Origin: Pseudomonas brassicacearum
GTDB taxonomy: Bacteria > Pseudomonadota > Gammaproteobacteria > Pseudomonadales > Pseudomonadaceae
Length of the DNA: 45,831 nt
Assembly (NCBI RefSeq): GCF_003732225.1
Contig: NZ_MOBJ01000021.1
Coordinates: 1 to 45,831 of the forward strand
Reading direction: 5' to 3'
Numbering within the stretch: position 1 is the first letter of the stretch; each line of letters begins with the position of its first letter. The notes beneath the pieces are model-generated. The model did not search any database. It worked only from the letters and a program-made list of their open reading frames with translations, and was not told the origin of the DNA. Below are positions 1 to 7,201 of the stretch, piece after piece. The translations under genes were made by a program, and so were the position numbers.

Positions 1-36
1 GGTTGGTTAAGATCTTTCGTCTCAACCGAGGCGCGC

Positions 37-64
37 ATTCTACAGCAGCCTCTGTTGCTGTCAA
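37..64 (-). promoter_or_regulatory. rRNA operon promoter, proximal copy (minus strand)
   Basis: On the minus strand: TTGACA (complement of 59-64), 16-bp spacer, TAGAAT (complement of 37-42), discriminator GCGCGCC. Phased A-tracts upstream of the -35 (about 65-100) look like an UP element. Transcription would leave the window after about 30 nt, within a leader that I recognise as the sequence preceding boxA and 16S rRNA in pseudomonads. Confidence 0.75.
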
Positions 65-145
65 GCGGTTATTTTCAGAAGTTTTCAAAGTTTCCTTTGC
101 AACTTCAACCACTTGCGCTTCCGATCTCTCGTTAGCGGGAGGCGA

Positions 146-173
146 ATTCTACAGCGTTACTCGCTGCTGTCAA
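146..173 (-). promoter_or_regulatory. rRNA operon promoter, middle copy (minus strand)
   Basis: On the minus strand: TTGACA (complement of 168-173), 16-bp spacer, TAGAAT (complement of 146-151), then a GC-rich discriminator TCGCC. Its box spacing and discriminator match the other two promoters in this leader, which suggests duplication of one promoter module. An A-rich tract lies directly upstream of the -35. Confidence 0.75.
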
Positions 174-348
174 CACCTCTTTTTCTCCGCTTTCGACCGA
201 GAAGATCGAACCGTCAATAAGGCGAAAACACACTACCTTATCAACTCCTTCGGGCTTCGACGAACTGAAGCGTAACCGCTGTCGAAAACTGCGTAACTCT
301 TTGTTTACCAAGGAGTTTTCCGTTTCGACTGCGCCGGAAGTGGGGCGA

Positions 349-376
349 ATTATAGACTTCCAGAATCTGCCGTCAA
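349..376 (-). promoter_or_regulatory. rRNA operon promoter, distal copy (minus strand)
   Basis: Read on the minus strand this is TTGACG, a 16-bp spacer and a perfect TATAAT (complement of 349-354), followed by a GC-rich discriminator. The sequence upstream of the -35 is A/T-rich like an UP element. It is the farthest of three tandem promoters with the same 16-bp spacing that point off the left edge. Tandem strong promoters upstream of a leader ending GATCTTAACCAACC are typical of Pseudomonas rrn operons. The 16S gene itself lies outside the window, so the assignment to rRNA is inference. Confidence 0.75.
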
Positions 377-426
377 CACCTATTTTCACAAATCTGTCAT
401 ATCGATCAAAAAGCCCCGAAAACACG

Positions 427-465
427 AAGGCCGGTCCCCCTCTTATCAAAAAGGGGACCGGCCTT
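427..465 (-). terminator. Hairpin terminator after mmsA
   Basis: A perfect 13-bp inverted repeat (427-439 with 453-465, 13-nt loop) lies just beyond the mmsA stop codon. On the minus strand it is followed by a short T-containing stretch. It would separate mmsA transcription from the rRNA promoters immediately downstream. Confidence 0.7.
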
Positions 466-477
466 CTGCCCTTCTAC

Positions 478-1971
478 TTACAAGCTAGGGAATGCGAATT
501 GCGAGGCTTCATGGCTTGCGCGCTGTGGCCAACGCTGAGTAATGGCCTTGCGACGGGTATAGAAACGCACACCATCCGGGCCATATGCATGCAGGTCGCC
601 GAACAGCGAACGCTTCCAGCCGCCAAAGCTGTGATACGCCACTGGAACCGGCAGCGGAACGTTGACCCCGACCATGCCGACTTCGATCTCATCGCAGAAC
701 AACCGCGCCGCTTCCCCGTCCCGGGTAAAGATGCAGGTGCCGTTGCCATACTCGTGATCGTTGATCAGTTGCATCGCCTCTTCCAGGCTGTTGACCCGAA
801 CGACGCACAGCACCGGCCCGAAGATCTCTTCTTTATAGATGCGCATCTCTGGCGTGACGTTATCGAACAGGCAGCCACCCAGGAAGAAGCCTTCCTCATG
901 ACCAGCCACGCTCAGACCACGACCGTCGACTACCAGGGAAGCACCGGCAGAAACGCCGTCTTCTATATAGCCGCTGACTTTGTCGCGAGCCTGACCGGAA
1001 ACCAGTGGCCCCATGTCCAGGCCACAGGAAGTGCCAGCACCGATTTTCAGCGCCTTGATTTGCGGAACCAGTTTGGCCACCAGCGCATCCGCCACCTGAT
1101 CGCCGACACACACGGCCACCGAGATCGCCATGCAACGCTCGCCACAGGAACCGTAAGCCGCGCCCATCAGTGCGCTGACTGCGTTATCCAGATCGGCATC
1201 CGGCATCAGCACTGCGTGGTTCTTCGCCCCGCCCAATGCCTGGACGCGTTTGCCGCGCTTGGTGCCTTCGGCGTAGATGTATTCGGCAATCGGCGTCGAG
1301 CCAACAAAACTCAGTGCTTTGACTTCAGGTGCTTCGATCAACGCATCGACTGCTGCCTTGTCACCGTGAACCACGCTCAATACGCCTTTCGGCAGGCCAG
1401 CTTCCAGCAGGAGCTGAGCGATCAGCAGCGTCGAACTTGGATCACGCTCGGAGGGTTTGAGGATGAAGCAGTTGCCGCAGACGATCGCCAGCGGATACAT
1501 CCACAGCGGCACCATCGCCGGGAAGTTGAACGGAGTGATACCGGCCACTACGCCCAACGGCTGGAAGTCCGACCAGGCATCGATGTTCGGGCCGACGTTG
1601 CGGCTGTACTCGCCCTTGAGGATTTCTGGTGCCGCACAGGCAAACTCGACGTTCTCGATACCGCGCTTCAGTTCACCTGCCGCGTCTTCCAACGTCTTGC
1701 CGTGTTCTTCGCTGATCAATTGAGCGATACGCGCTTCGTTCTGCTCCAGCAATTGCTTGAAGCGGAACATCACCTGAGCGCGTTTGGCCGGTGGCGTGTT
1801 GCGCCAGGCCGGAAATGCAGCCTTGGCCGAGTCGATGGCTTTTTGAATGGTTTCACGGCTGGCCAATGGCAACTTGTGGATCGCCTGGCCAGTGGACGGG
1901 TTAAACACGTCGGCAGTGCGACCGTTTTCGGTCACCAGTTCACCATTGATCAAATGCGGGATGAGGCTCAT
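478..1971 (-). CDS. mmsA: CoA-acylating (methyl)malonate-semialdehyde dehydrogenase (MmsA/BauC)
   Basis: Aldehyde dehydrogenase superfamily, 497 aa, full length for MmsA. It should oxidise malonate semialdehyde (or methylmalonate semialdehyde) with NAD+ and CoA, losing CO2 to give acetyl-CoA or propionyl-CoA. The catalytic cysteine is C280 in the GERCMA motif. At the position where ordinary aldehyde dehydrogenases keep a general-base glutamate there is GAKNH (residues 248-252), as expected for the CoA-dependent subfamily. The gene lies 75 bp downstream of the beta-alanine:pyruvate transaminase on the same strand. That context makes malonate semialdehyde from beta-alanine the likely substrate (the bauC role in P. 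aeruginosa) rather than valine catabolism. The start ATG gives the usual MSLIPHLING N-terminus. The long plus-strand ORF over it is a shadow. Confidence 0.93.
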   Translation of the reverse strand: MSLIPHLINGELVTENGRTADVFNPSTGQAIHKLPLASRETIQKAIDSAKAAFPAWRNTPPAKRAQVMFRFKQLLEQNEARIAQLISEEHGKTLEDAAGELKRGIENVEFACAAPEILKGEYSRNVGPNIDAWSDFQPLGVVAGITPFNFPAMVPLWMYPLAIVCGNCFILKPSERDPSSTLLIAQLLLEAGLPKGVLSVVHGDKAAVDALIEAPEVKALSFVGSTPIAEYIYAEGTKRGKRVQALGGAKNHAVLMPDADLDNAVSALMGAAYGSCGERCMAISVAVCVGDQVADALVAKLVPQIKALKIGAGTSCGLDMGPLVSGQARDKVSGYIEDGVSAGASLVVDGRGLSVAGHEEGFFLGGCLFDNVTPEMRIYKEEIFGPVLCVVRVNSLEEAMQLINDHEYGNGTCIFTRDGEAARLFCDEIEVGMVGVNVPLPVPVAYHSFGGWKRSLFGDLHAYGPDGVRFYTRRKAITQRWPQRASHEASQFAFPSL

Positions 1972-2046
1972 GCGCGGCTCCTGAAAAGTTGTCCACAGAC
2001 GCGCATCGCTGCGCGTCCATTGTTTGTTCTTATATAGAGGGAAGAA

Positions 2047-3396
2047 TCAGTCGATCTTGTTCAGCACTTCGCCAACAGCATCGAACAGACGATCGAGATC
2101 CTGCGGCTTGCTGTTGAAGGTTGGGCCGAACTGCAGGGTGTCGCCGCCGAAGCGCACATAGAAGCCTGCCTTCCACAGCGCCATGCCCGCTTCGAACGGA
2201 CGGACGATGGCATCACCGTCGCGCGCAGCGATCTGGATCGCACCGGCCAGGCCGTAGTTACGAATGTCGATGACGTTCTTCGAACCTTTCAGGCCGTGCA
2301 GGGCATTCTCGAAATGCGGCGCGACTTCGGCCACGCTTTGCACCAGGTTTTCCTTTTGCAGCAGGTCGAGTGCCGCCAGGCCAGCAGCGCAGGCCACCGG
2401 GTGCGCGGAATAGGTGTAACCGTGCGGGAATTCCACCGCGTATTCCGGCGTCGCCTGGTTCATGAAAGTCTGGTAGATCTCCGAGCTGGCAATCACCGCG
2501 CCCATCGGGATGGCACCGTTGGTGACTTGCTTGGCGATGCACATCAGGTCCGGGGTCACGCCGAAGCTGTCGGCACCGAACATCGAACCGGTACGACCGA
2601 AGCCGGTGATGACTTCATCGAATACCAGCAGGATGTTGTGCTGATCGCAGATTTCGCGCAGACGCTTGAGGTAACCCTGCGGCGGCACCAGTACACCGGC
2701 AGAACCTGCCATTGGCTCGACGAACACCGCAGCGATATTCGACGCGTCGTGCAGTTCGATCAGCTTGAGCAGCTCATCGGCCAGGGCGATACCGCCCTCT
2801 TTCGGCATGCCACGAGAATAAGCGTTGCTGGCCAGCAGGGTGTGCGGCAGGTGGTCGACGTCCATCATCGCCTGACCAAAAAGCTTACGGTTGCCGTTCA
2901 CGCCACCCAGGCTGGTGCCGGCGATGTTCACGCCATGGTAGCCACGGGCGCGGCCAATCATTTTAGTCTTGGTCGACTGGCCCTTCAGACGCCAGTAAGC
3001 GCGGACCATCTTCACTGCGGTATCGGCGCACTCGGAACCTGAGTCGGTGAAGAACACATGATTCAGATTACCCGGGGTCAGCTCGGTGATTTTCTCGGCG
3101 AGCTGGAACGACAGCGGGTGACCGTACTGGAAGCCCGGCGAGTAATCGAGGGTGCCCAACTGTTTGGCCACCGCTTCCTGGATTTCCTTGCGGGTATGCC
3201 CGGCGCCGCAGGTCCACAGACCCGACAGCGAGTCATAGACTTTGCGGCCCTTGTCGTCGATCAGATAGCTGCCTTCAGCGGCAACGATCAGACGCGGGTC
3301 ACGCTGGAAGTTGCGGTTGGCGGTGTACGGCATCCAGTGAGCATCGAGCTTGAGCTGGCTGGCCAGGGAGACCGGAGCGTTTTCAGACAAGTTCAT
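2047..3396 (-). CDS. bauA: Beta-alanine--pyruvate transaminase (class III aminotransferase)
   Basis: PLP-dependent class III (omega) aminotransferase of 449 aa. It transfers the amino group of beta-alanine to pyruvate, giving malonate semialdehyde and alanine. The PLP-binding lysine is K289 in the IAKQVTNG segment and the pyridine-nitrogen aspartate is D260 in VFDEVITGFGR. An upstream in-frame start exists (3417), but the ATG at 3396 has GAGG eight bases before it and gives the MNLSENAP N-terminus usual for this family. It forms a probable two-gene operon with mmsA and diverges from a LysR gene that is the likely local activator. Other omega-transaminase substrates are possible, but the pairing with the semialdehyde dehydrogenase supports beta-alanine. 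Confidence 0.94.
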   Translation of the reverse strand: MNLSENAPVSLASQLKLDAHWMPYTANRNFQRDPRLIVAAEGSYLIDDKGRKVYDSLSGLWTCGAGHTRKEIQEAVAKQLGTLDYSPGFQYGHPLSFQLAEKITELTPGNLNHVFFTDSGSECADTAVKMVRAYWRLKGQSTKTKMIGRARGYHGVNIAGTSLGGVNGNRKLFGQAMMDVDHLPHTLLASNAYSRGMPKEGGIALADELLKLIELHDASNIAAVFVEPMAGSAGVLVPPQGYLKRLREICDQHNILLVFDEVITGFGRTGSMFGADSFGVTPDLMCIAKQVTNGAIPMGAVIASSEIYQTFMNQATPEYAVEFPHGYTYSAHPVACAAGLAALDLLQKENLVQSVAEVAPHFENALHGLKGSKNVIDIRNYGLAGAIQIAARDGDAIVRPFEAGMALWKAGFYVRFGGDTLQFGPTFNSKPQDLDRLFDAVGEVLNKID

Positions 3397-3500
3397 GAGC
3401 AAAACCTCGCAGGGCAATAAGCGGCGTAGGGATCAAAAGCGTTCTTGCAGCTAAGTTGCCACGAGGATAAAGTCGGTGAAATCCAACTCTTCTAACCTTC

Positions 3501-3515
3501 AGTCAGGCCATGACT
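3501..3515. promoter_or_regulatory. Inverted repeat in the bauA / lysR intergenic region
   Basis: AGTCA GGCCA TGACT lies 20-34 bp upstream of the LysR-gene start, in the 138-bp divergent intergenic space. Its position suits a regulator operator. The half-sites do not follow the classical T-N11-A rule, so assignment to the LysR protein is only a guess. Confidence 0.3.
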
Positions 3516-3534
3516 AAACTTTCGAGTAAGAAAT

Positions 3535-4455
3535 ATGAGCAGCCGTCGACCCGATCCACTGGCGCAAGTCAGCGACTTTGATATCCGCCTGCTGCGCATA
3601 TTTCGCAGCGTGGTCGAATGCGGCGGCTTCTCTGCGGCGGAAAGCGTGCTCGGGATTGGACGCTCGGCCATCAGCCAGCAGATGAGCGATCTTGAACAAC
3701 GGCTCGGTCTGCGCCTGTGCCAACGTGGCCGAGCCGGGTTCTCACTGACTGAAGAAGGTCGCGAGGTCTATCAATCGGCGTTACAGCTCTTAAGTGCGCT
3801 GGAAAGTTTCCGCACCGAGGTCAACGGACTGCACCAGCATTTGCGCGGCGAGTTGACCATCGGCCTGACCGACAACCTGGTCACCCTGCCCCACATGCGT
3901 ATCACCCACGCACTGGCACAGTTGAAAGAGCGCGGGCCGGACGTGCAGATTCAGATCCGCATGATCGCACCCAATGAAGTCGAACAAGGCGTGCTCGACG
4001 GTCGCTTGCATGTCGGTGTGGTGCCGCAGGCCAGCGCCTTGTCGGGTCTGGAATATCAGCCGCTGTACAGCGAGCGTTCGCTGCTCTACTGCGCGGTCGG
4101 CCATCCGCTGTTTTATGTCGACGATAAACAGCTGGACGATGAACGCCTGAATAGTCAGGACGCGATTGCCCCGACCTTCCGTTTGCCGGCCGAGATCCAG
4201 GCGCATTACCAGGCACTCAATTGCACCGCCAGCGCGTCGGACCGCGAGGGCATGGCGTTTCTGATTCTGACCGGGCGCTACATCGGTTACCTGCCAGACC
4301 ACTACGCCAGCCTGTGGGTGCAGCAAGGTCGCTTGCGCGCGCTCAAACCCGACGCCCGTTTTTATGACCTGAGCCTGGCATCGGTCACACGCAAGGGGCG
4401 GCGCCCGCATTTGGTACTGGAAAGCTTTCTGGAAAGCCTTGCTGCGACGCGATAA
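3535..4455 (+). CDS. LysR-family regulator divergent from bauA
   Basis: 306 aa with an N-terminal winged helix-turn-helix (about residues 15-75: the segment GGFSAAESVLGIGRSAISQQ and a following RLG), then a periplasmic-binding-protein-like effector domain. It is transcribed away from bauA-mmsA across 138 bp, the arrangement in which LysR proteins usually control the neighbouring operon. It probably senses beta-alanine or a derivative, and corresponds in position to bauR of P. aeruginosa. The family is clear; the target and effector are inferred from position. Confidence 0.9.
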   Translation: MSSRRPDPLAQVSDFDIRLLRIFRSVVECGGFSAAESVLGIGRSAISQQMSDLEQRLGLRLCQRGRAGFSLTEEGREVYQSALQLLSALESFRTEVNGLHQHLRGELTIGLTDNLVTLPHMRITHALAQLKERGPDVQIQIRMIAPNEVEQGVLDGRLHVGVVPQASALSGLEYQPLYSERSLLYCAVGHPLFYVDDKQLDDERLNSQDAIAPTFRLPAEIQAHYQALNCTASASDREGMAFLILTGRYIGYLPDHYASLWVQQGRLRALKPDARFYDLSLASVTRKGRRPHLVLESFLESLAATR

Positions 4456-4564
4456 ACCGCATGAAAGGCCCAGCGTTGACGCTTTTATCGCAACAAGACT
4501 TGTCGGATTCCTGTGGGTGCGCTATCAACGCACGGTGCACCCACTGACCAGCTCGGAACCGCCC

Positions 4565-5215
4565 ATGACCTTTGAAGTCCCAGCCCACGCAGGTAAGCCT
4601 GCCAGCCGCATTCGTCAAAAGAACGAAGAGGCGATCCTCAAAGCCGCAGAAGTCGAATTCGCTCGTCACGGCTTCAAGGGCACCAGCATGAACACCATCG
4701 CGCAAAACGCCGGGCTGCCCAAAGCCAATCTGCATTACTACTTCACCAACAAACTCGGGCTGTACATCGGGGTGTTGAGCAACATCATTCAGTTGTGGGA
4801 TAGCACCTTCAACACGCTGACGGCTGACGACGATCCGACCGAAGCGCTGACCCGCTACATACGCGCCAAGATGGAGTTCTCCCGTCGCCAGCCGCAAGCC
4901 TCGCGGGTGTTCGCCATGGAAGTGATCAGCGGCGGTGAATGCCTGACCGAGTACTTCAATCAGGATTACCGTACCTGGTTCCAAGGCCGGGCGAACGTGT
5001 TTCAAGCCTGGATCGACGCCGGCAAGATGGACCCTGTAGACCCGGTGAACCTGATCTTCCTGTTGTGGGGCAGCACCCAGCATTACGCCGATTTCGCCAC
5101 GCAAATCTGCCGCGTCACCGGTCGTAGCAAGCTGACCAGGCAAGACATGGAAGACGCCGGCGATAACCTGATCCGCATCATTCTTAAAGGCTGCGGCCTC
5201 ACTCCAGTCATTTAA
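4565..5215 (+). CDS. TetR-family regulator, RutR-like
   Basis: 216 aa. The N-terminal TetR helix-turn-helix is at about residues 17-65 (FKGTSMNTIAQNAGLPKANL, then HYYFTNKLGLY). The C-terminal domain contains a segment reading LIFLLWGSTQHYADFA, which is very close to the C-terminal ligand domain of E. coli RutR, the uracil/thymine-responsive repressor. Pyrimidine catabolism yields beta-alanine, which fits its place next to the beta-alanine operon. The ATG at 4565 was chosen because the HTH follows at normal distance; the longer ORF adds a stretch unlike TetR proteins. The ligand is inferred from similarity only. Confidence 0.88.
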   Translation: MTFEVPAHAGKPASRIRQKNEEAILKAAEVEFARHGFKGTSMNTIAQNAGLPKANLHYYFTNKLGLYIGVLSNIIQLWDSTFNTLTADDDPTEALTRYIRAKMEFSRRQPQASRVFAMEVISGGECLTEYFNQDYRTWFQGRANVFQAWIDAGKMDPVDPVNLIFLLWGSTQHYADFATQICRVTGRSKLTRQDMEDAGDNLIRIILKGCGLTPVI

Positions 5216-5226
5216 GACGTTCAGCC

Positions 5227-5808
5227 ATGCCTTTTACCCTTGCAGGCCTTTGCGAATACCGCGAAGAAATTCGCAAAAGCCGCTTTATCGCCCTCGCGGC
5301 ACCGATCACCAGTGCTGTCGAAGCGCAGGCGTTTATCGAGCAGCACAGCGACCTGAACGCGTCACACAATTGCTGGGCCTGGAAACTCGCCGATCAGTAC
5401 CGCAGCAGTGACGACGGCGAACCGGGCGGCACTGCTGGCCGACCGATACTCGCGGCGATCGAAGCGCAGGATTGTGATCAGGTCTCGGTCGTGGTGATTC
5501 GCTGGTACGGCGGCATTCAACTGGGTACCGGCGGCCTGGCACGGGCCTATGGCGGCAGCGCCAATAAATGCCTGCAAGGCGCCGAACGAATCGCGCTGAT
5601 CAGCCGTGTGCCGGTCAGTTGTGTTTGTGGTTTCAGCGAATTGGCCCTGGTCAAATTGCGCGTGGCGGAACTGGGCGGGTTGGTGGTGGAAGAAACCTTC
5701 ACGGCCAACGGTGTGGAACTGCAACTGGCGGTCGGTGAGGTGCAGATCGATACCTTGCAAATGCAACTGGCCGATTTGAGTCGTGGGCGGATTTTGTTGC
5801 AGCGGTAA
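5227..5808 (+). CDS. YigZ/IMPACT family protein
   Basis: 193 aa, the usual length for bacterial YigZ proteins. The N-terminal IMPACT domain (about residues 10-120) carries the family signatures SDDGEPGGTAGRPIL (around 60-75) and VVVIRWYGGIQLGTGGL. A second ferredoxin-like domain (DUF1949 type) follows. The family is related to eukaryotic IMPACT, a regulator of GCN2; the bacterial role is poorly known. It starts 11 bp after the TetR-like gene and could be co-transcribed with it. A REP-type hairpin with flanking A/T runs follows and may end the transcript. Confidence 0.9.
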   Translation: MPFTLAGLCEYREEIRKSRFIALAAPITSAVEAQAFIEQHSDLNASHNCWAWKLADQYRSSDDGEPGGTAGRPILAAIEAQDCDQVSVVVIRWYGGIQLGTGGLARAYGGSANKCLQGAERIALISRVPVSCVCGFSELALVKLRVAELGGLVVEETFTANGVELQLAVGEVQIDTLQMQLADLSRGRILLQR

Positions 5809-5816
5809 GAAGGCAA

Positions 5817-5890
5817 GATCAAAAGATCGCAGCCTGCGGCAGCTCCTACGAGGAATCCTGTTGCGCCTGTAGCGCTGCGATCTTTTGGGG
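5817..5890. repeat. REP-type palindrome (AAAAGATCGCAG family)
   Basis: AAAAGATCGCAG at 5821-5832 pairs with CTGCGATCTTTT at 5875-5886, with GCCTGCGGCAGCTCCTAC inside. A second copy of this family is at 15400-15462. The T-runs at both ends would let it work as a bidirectional transcription terminator after yigZ. Confidence 0.8.
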
Positions 5891-6307
5891 CATTGGCGCC
5901 ATGCCAACATTGCCTGCACTTGCCCACAACCGCTGTGCACCCGACTGTGGATAACCTGAGTACATAGCGCTGTAGCCCTTGCGCAACGTGGCTTTGCGGT
6001 CGTTGATCACTTTTCGTTCAAATGGCCGTCCACACGTCCAATTCCACCGTAAAACAAACAGTTAGAGCGGTTTAGCACCATTAGAACAAAGCCTCTCAGT
6101 GCTTATGCCCGGGCTTCGGGCTTGCACACAAATACTGTGGAGCAACCTGTGGATAACCCGTTCATGGCTGGCGCAGTTGCATAGCCGGCACAGTCCGCAG
6201 CCTGATGATCACTTTTTAACCAGATCACCCGGAGCCGAATCGGCCCCCAATCCTGCACCTCGCCCTGAAGTGGTGCCTGAGGCAAGTCAGACACTCGAGG
6301 TGAACCG
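5891..6307. other. Non-coding stretch with two DnaA-box modules
   Basis: About 420 bp with no convincing gene. It holds perfect DnaA boxes (TTATCCACA on the minus strand) at 5946-5954 and 6148-6156. Each is followed, 59 bp from box start to motif start, by GATCACTTTT (6005-6014 and 6207-6216). The two modules therefore repeat with an exact 202-bp period, although most of the sequence between them differs. Short ORFs in this stretch have no good ribosome site and no family features. Confidence 0.6.
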
Positions 6308-6742
6308 TCAGATCACTCCGTCCGTAGGAGCAAGGCTTGCCCGCGATGACTGCCGAACAGGCAATACCTGCGCAACGCCCCACGCCAATTCAAAGAACAA
6401 AAAGATCGCCAACAGTGACGTCACGCCATGGGCCAGTGCATACGCTTGCCACGCGGCAAACAGGAACCGTCCTGCAGCGTCATACCGGCCATACACCTGC
6501 TGTGGATCACGTATGCGCAATACCGACCAGACGCAAACGATCGAGCCCATCAAGTTCGCCATCAACATATGCATGGGTTCGAACGGCGGCAGTTCGCCCG
6601 GCAGGTTCAAGGTTTGGCTGATGCTTAGCAGCAGGCCGTGCAGCGCGGTAAACGTCCAGGGAGTGGCAAATGCGGCGGTGACGATCAGGTCATACCAGGC
6701 GCTGCTGCGCACCAGGTGTCGGTATTGCGAAGGGGTCCACAT
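6308..6742 (-). CDS. Small multi-pass membrane protein of unknown function
   Basis: 144 aa from the ATG at 6742, which has GGAG nine bases upstream; the longer ORF start at 6814 has no such support. Hydrophobic segments at about residues 15-40, 55-78, 88-106 and 107-128 suggest four transmembrane helices. I do not recognise a named family. It is transcribed away from the MerR gene and sits behind a MerR-type promoter with a dyad spacer, so it is probably the regulator's target. The C-terminal 10-15 residues (ending RQSSRASLAPTDGVI) are encoded by a REP-like sequence at 6324-6350, so the natural end of the protein may have been replaced. Confidence 0.7.
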   Translation of the reverse strand: MWTPSQYRHLVRSSAWYDLIVTAAFATPWTFTALHGLLLSISQTLNLPGELPPFEPMHMLMANLMGSIVCVWSVLRIRDPQQVYGRYDAAGRFLFAAWQAYALAHGVTSLLAIFLFFELAWGVAQVLPVRQSSRASLAPTDGVI

Positions 6743-6774
6743 GAATACGGCTCCAATAATTCGAGGAGCAAACA

Positions 6775-6805
6775 GGCTAAAGCCTGGAGTATGCTCCAGG
6801 GTCAA
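6775..6805 (-). promoter_or_regulatory. MerR-type promoter/operator
   Basis: On the minus strand: TTGACC (complement of 6800-6805), a 19-bp spacer holding the inverted repeat CCTGGAG-TATG-CTCCAGG (6783-6800), and a weak -10 near 6775-6781 (TTAGCC or TTTAGC). The long spacer with a centred dyad is the hallmark of promoters activated by MerR-family proteins. It faces the membrane-protein gene and lies 20 bp before the merR-like start codon, so it may also serve for autoregulation. Confidence 0.7.
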
Positions 6806-6825
6806 GCTTCCCATGAGTCGAGAAA

Positions 6826-7176
6826 ATGCGCATCGGTGAATTAGCCCTGGCCAGCGCCGTCAGCCGCGATACCTTGCGTTTCTACGAGCAGCGCGGATTG
6901 ATCGCCGCCCAACGCAGCGCGAACGGTTACCGCGACTATCCCGAGGAAATGGTGCAACTGGTGCTCTACATCAAAACCGCACAACGCCTGGGCTTTACGC
7001 TTGGCGAAATCGGCAGCAGCGTCTCCTCGCTGTGGCAGGCACCGGACCCTTCGAGCGCCGTGAGCCAACTGCTACAAGACAAACTGAATCTGATCGAAAC
7101 CCGGATCGCCGAACTCGGTGAGTTACGCCACGAGTTGCAACAACGACTCGGACAACGTTGTCCATTGAACCCATGA
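6826..7176 (+). CDS. MerR-family transcriptional regulator
   Basis: 116 aa. The N-terminal MerR winged helix-turn-helix begins MRIGELALASAVSRDTLRFYEQRGLI (shown here as residues 1-26: key residues R3, T16, R18, Y20, E21). A coiled-coil dimerisation helix follows (about 75-108). A single cysteine lies near the C-terminus, so it lacks the paired metal-binding cysteines of CueR or ZntR and is unlikely to be a copper or zinc sensor. A short-chain dehydrogenase gene follows after 25 bp and probably shares the transcript. The operator just upstream suggests it controls the divergent membrane protein too. The effector is unknown. Confidence 0.88.
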   Translation: MRIGELALASAVSRDTLRFYEQRGLIAAQRSANGYRDYPEEMVQLVLYIKTAQRLGFTLGEIGSSVSSLWQAPDPSSAVSQLLQDKLNLIETRIAELGELRHELQQRLGQRCPLNP

Positions 7177-7201
7177 CCCTCTTTTTTCAAGGAAGCCACT
7201 C

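Noticed and set aside
301..2037. 578-codon plus-strand ORF
   Set aside because: It is the antisense shadow of mmsA; no protein-family motifs, and mmsA on the other strand is full length with its catalytic residues.
6099..6294. ORFs on both strands in the DnaA-box stretch
   Set aside because: No ribosome site, no recognisable family, and the plus-strand one runs antisense through the membrane-protein gene.
5891..6307. Chromosomal replication origin
   Set aside because: Only two perfect DnaA boxes, no dnaA/rpmH neighbours and no AT-rich unwinding region; kept as a finding about modules, not called oriC.
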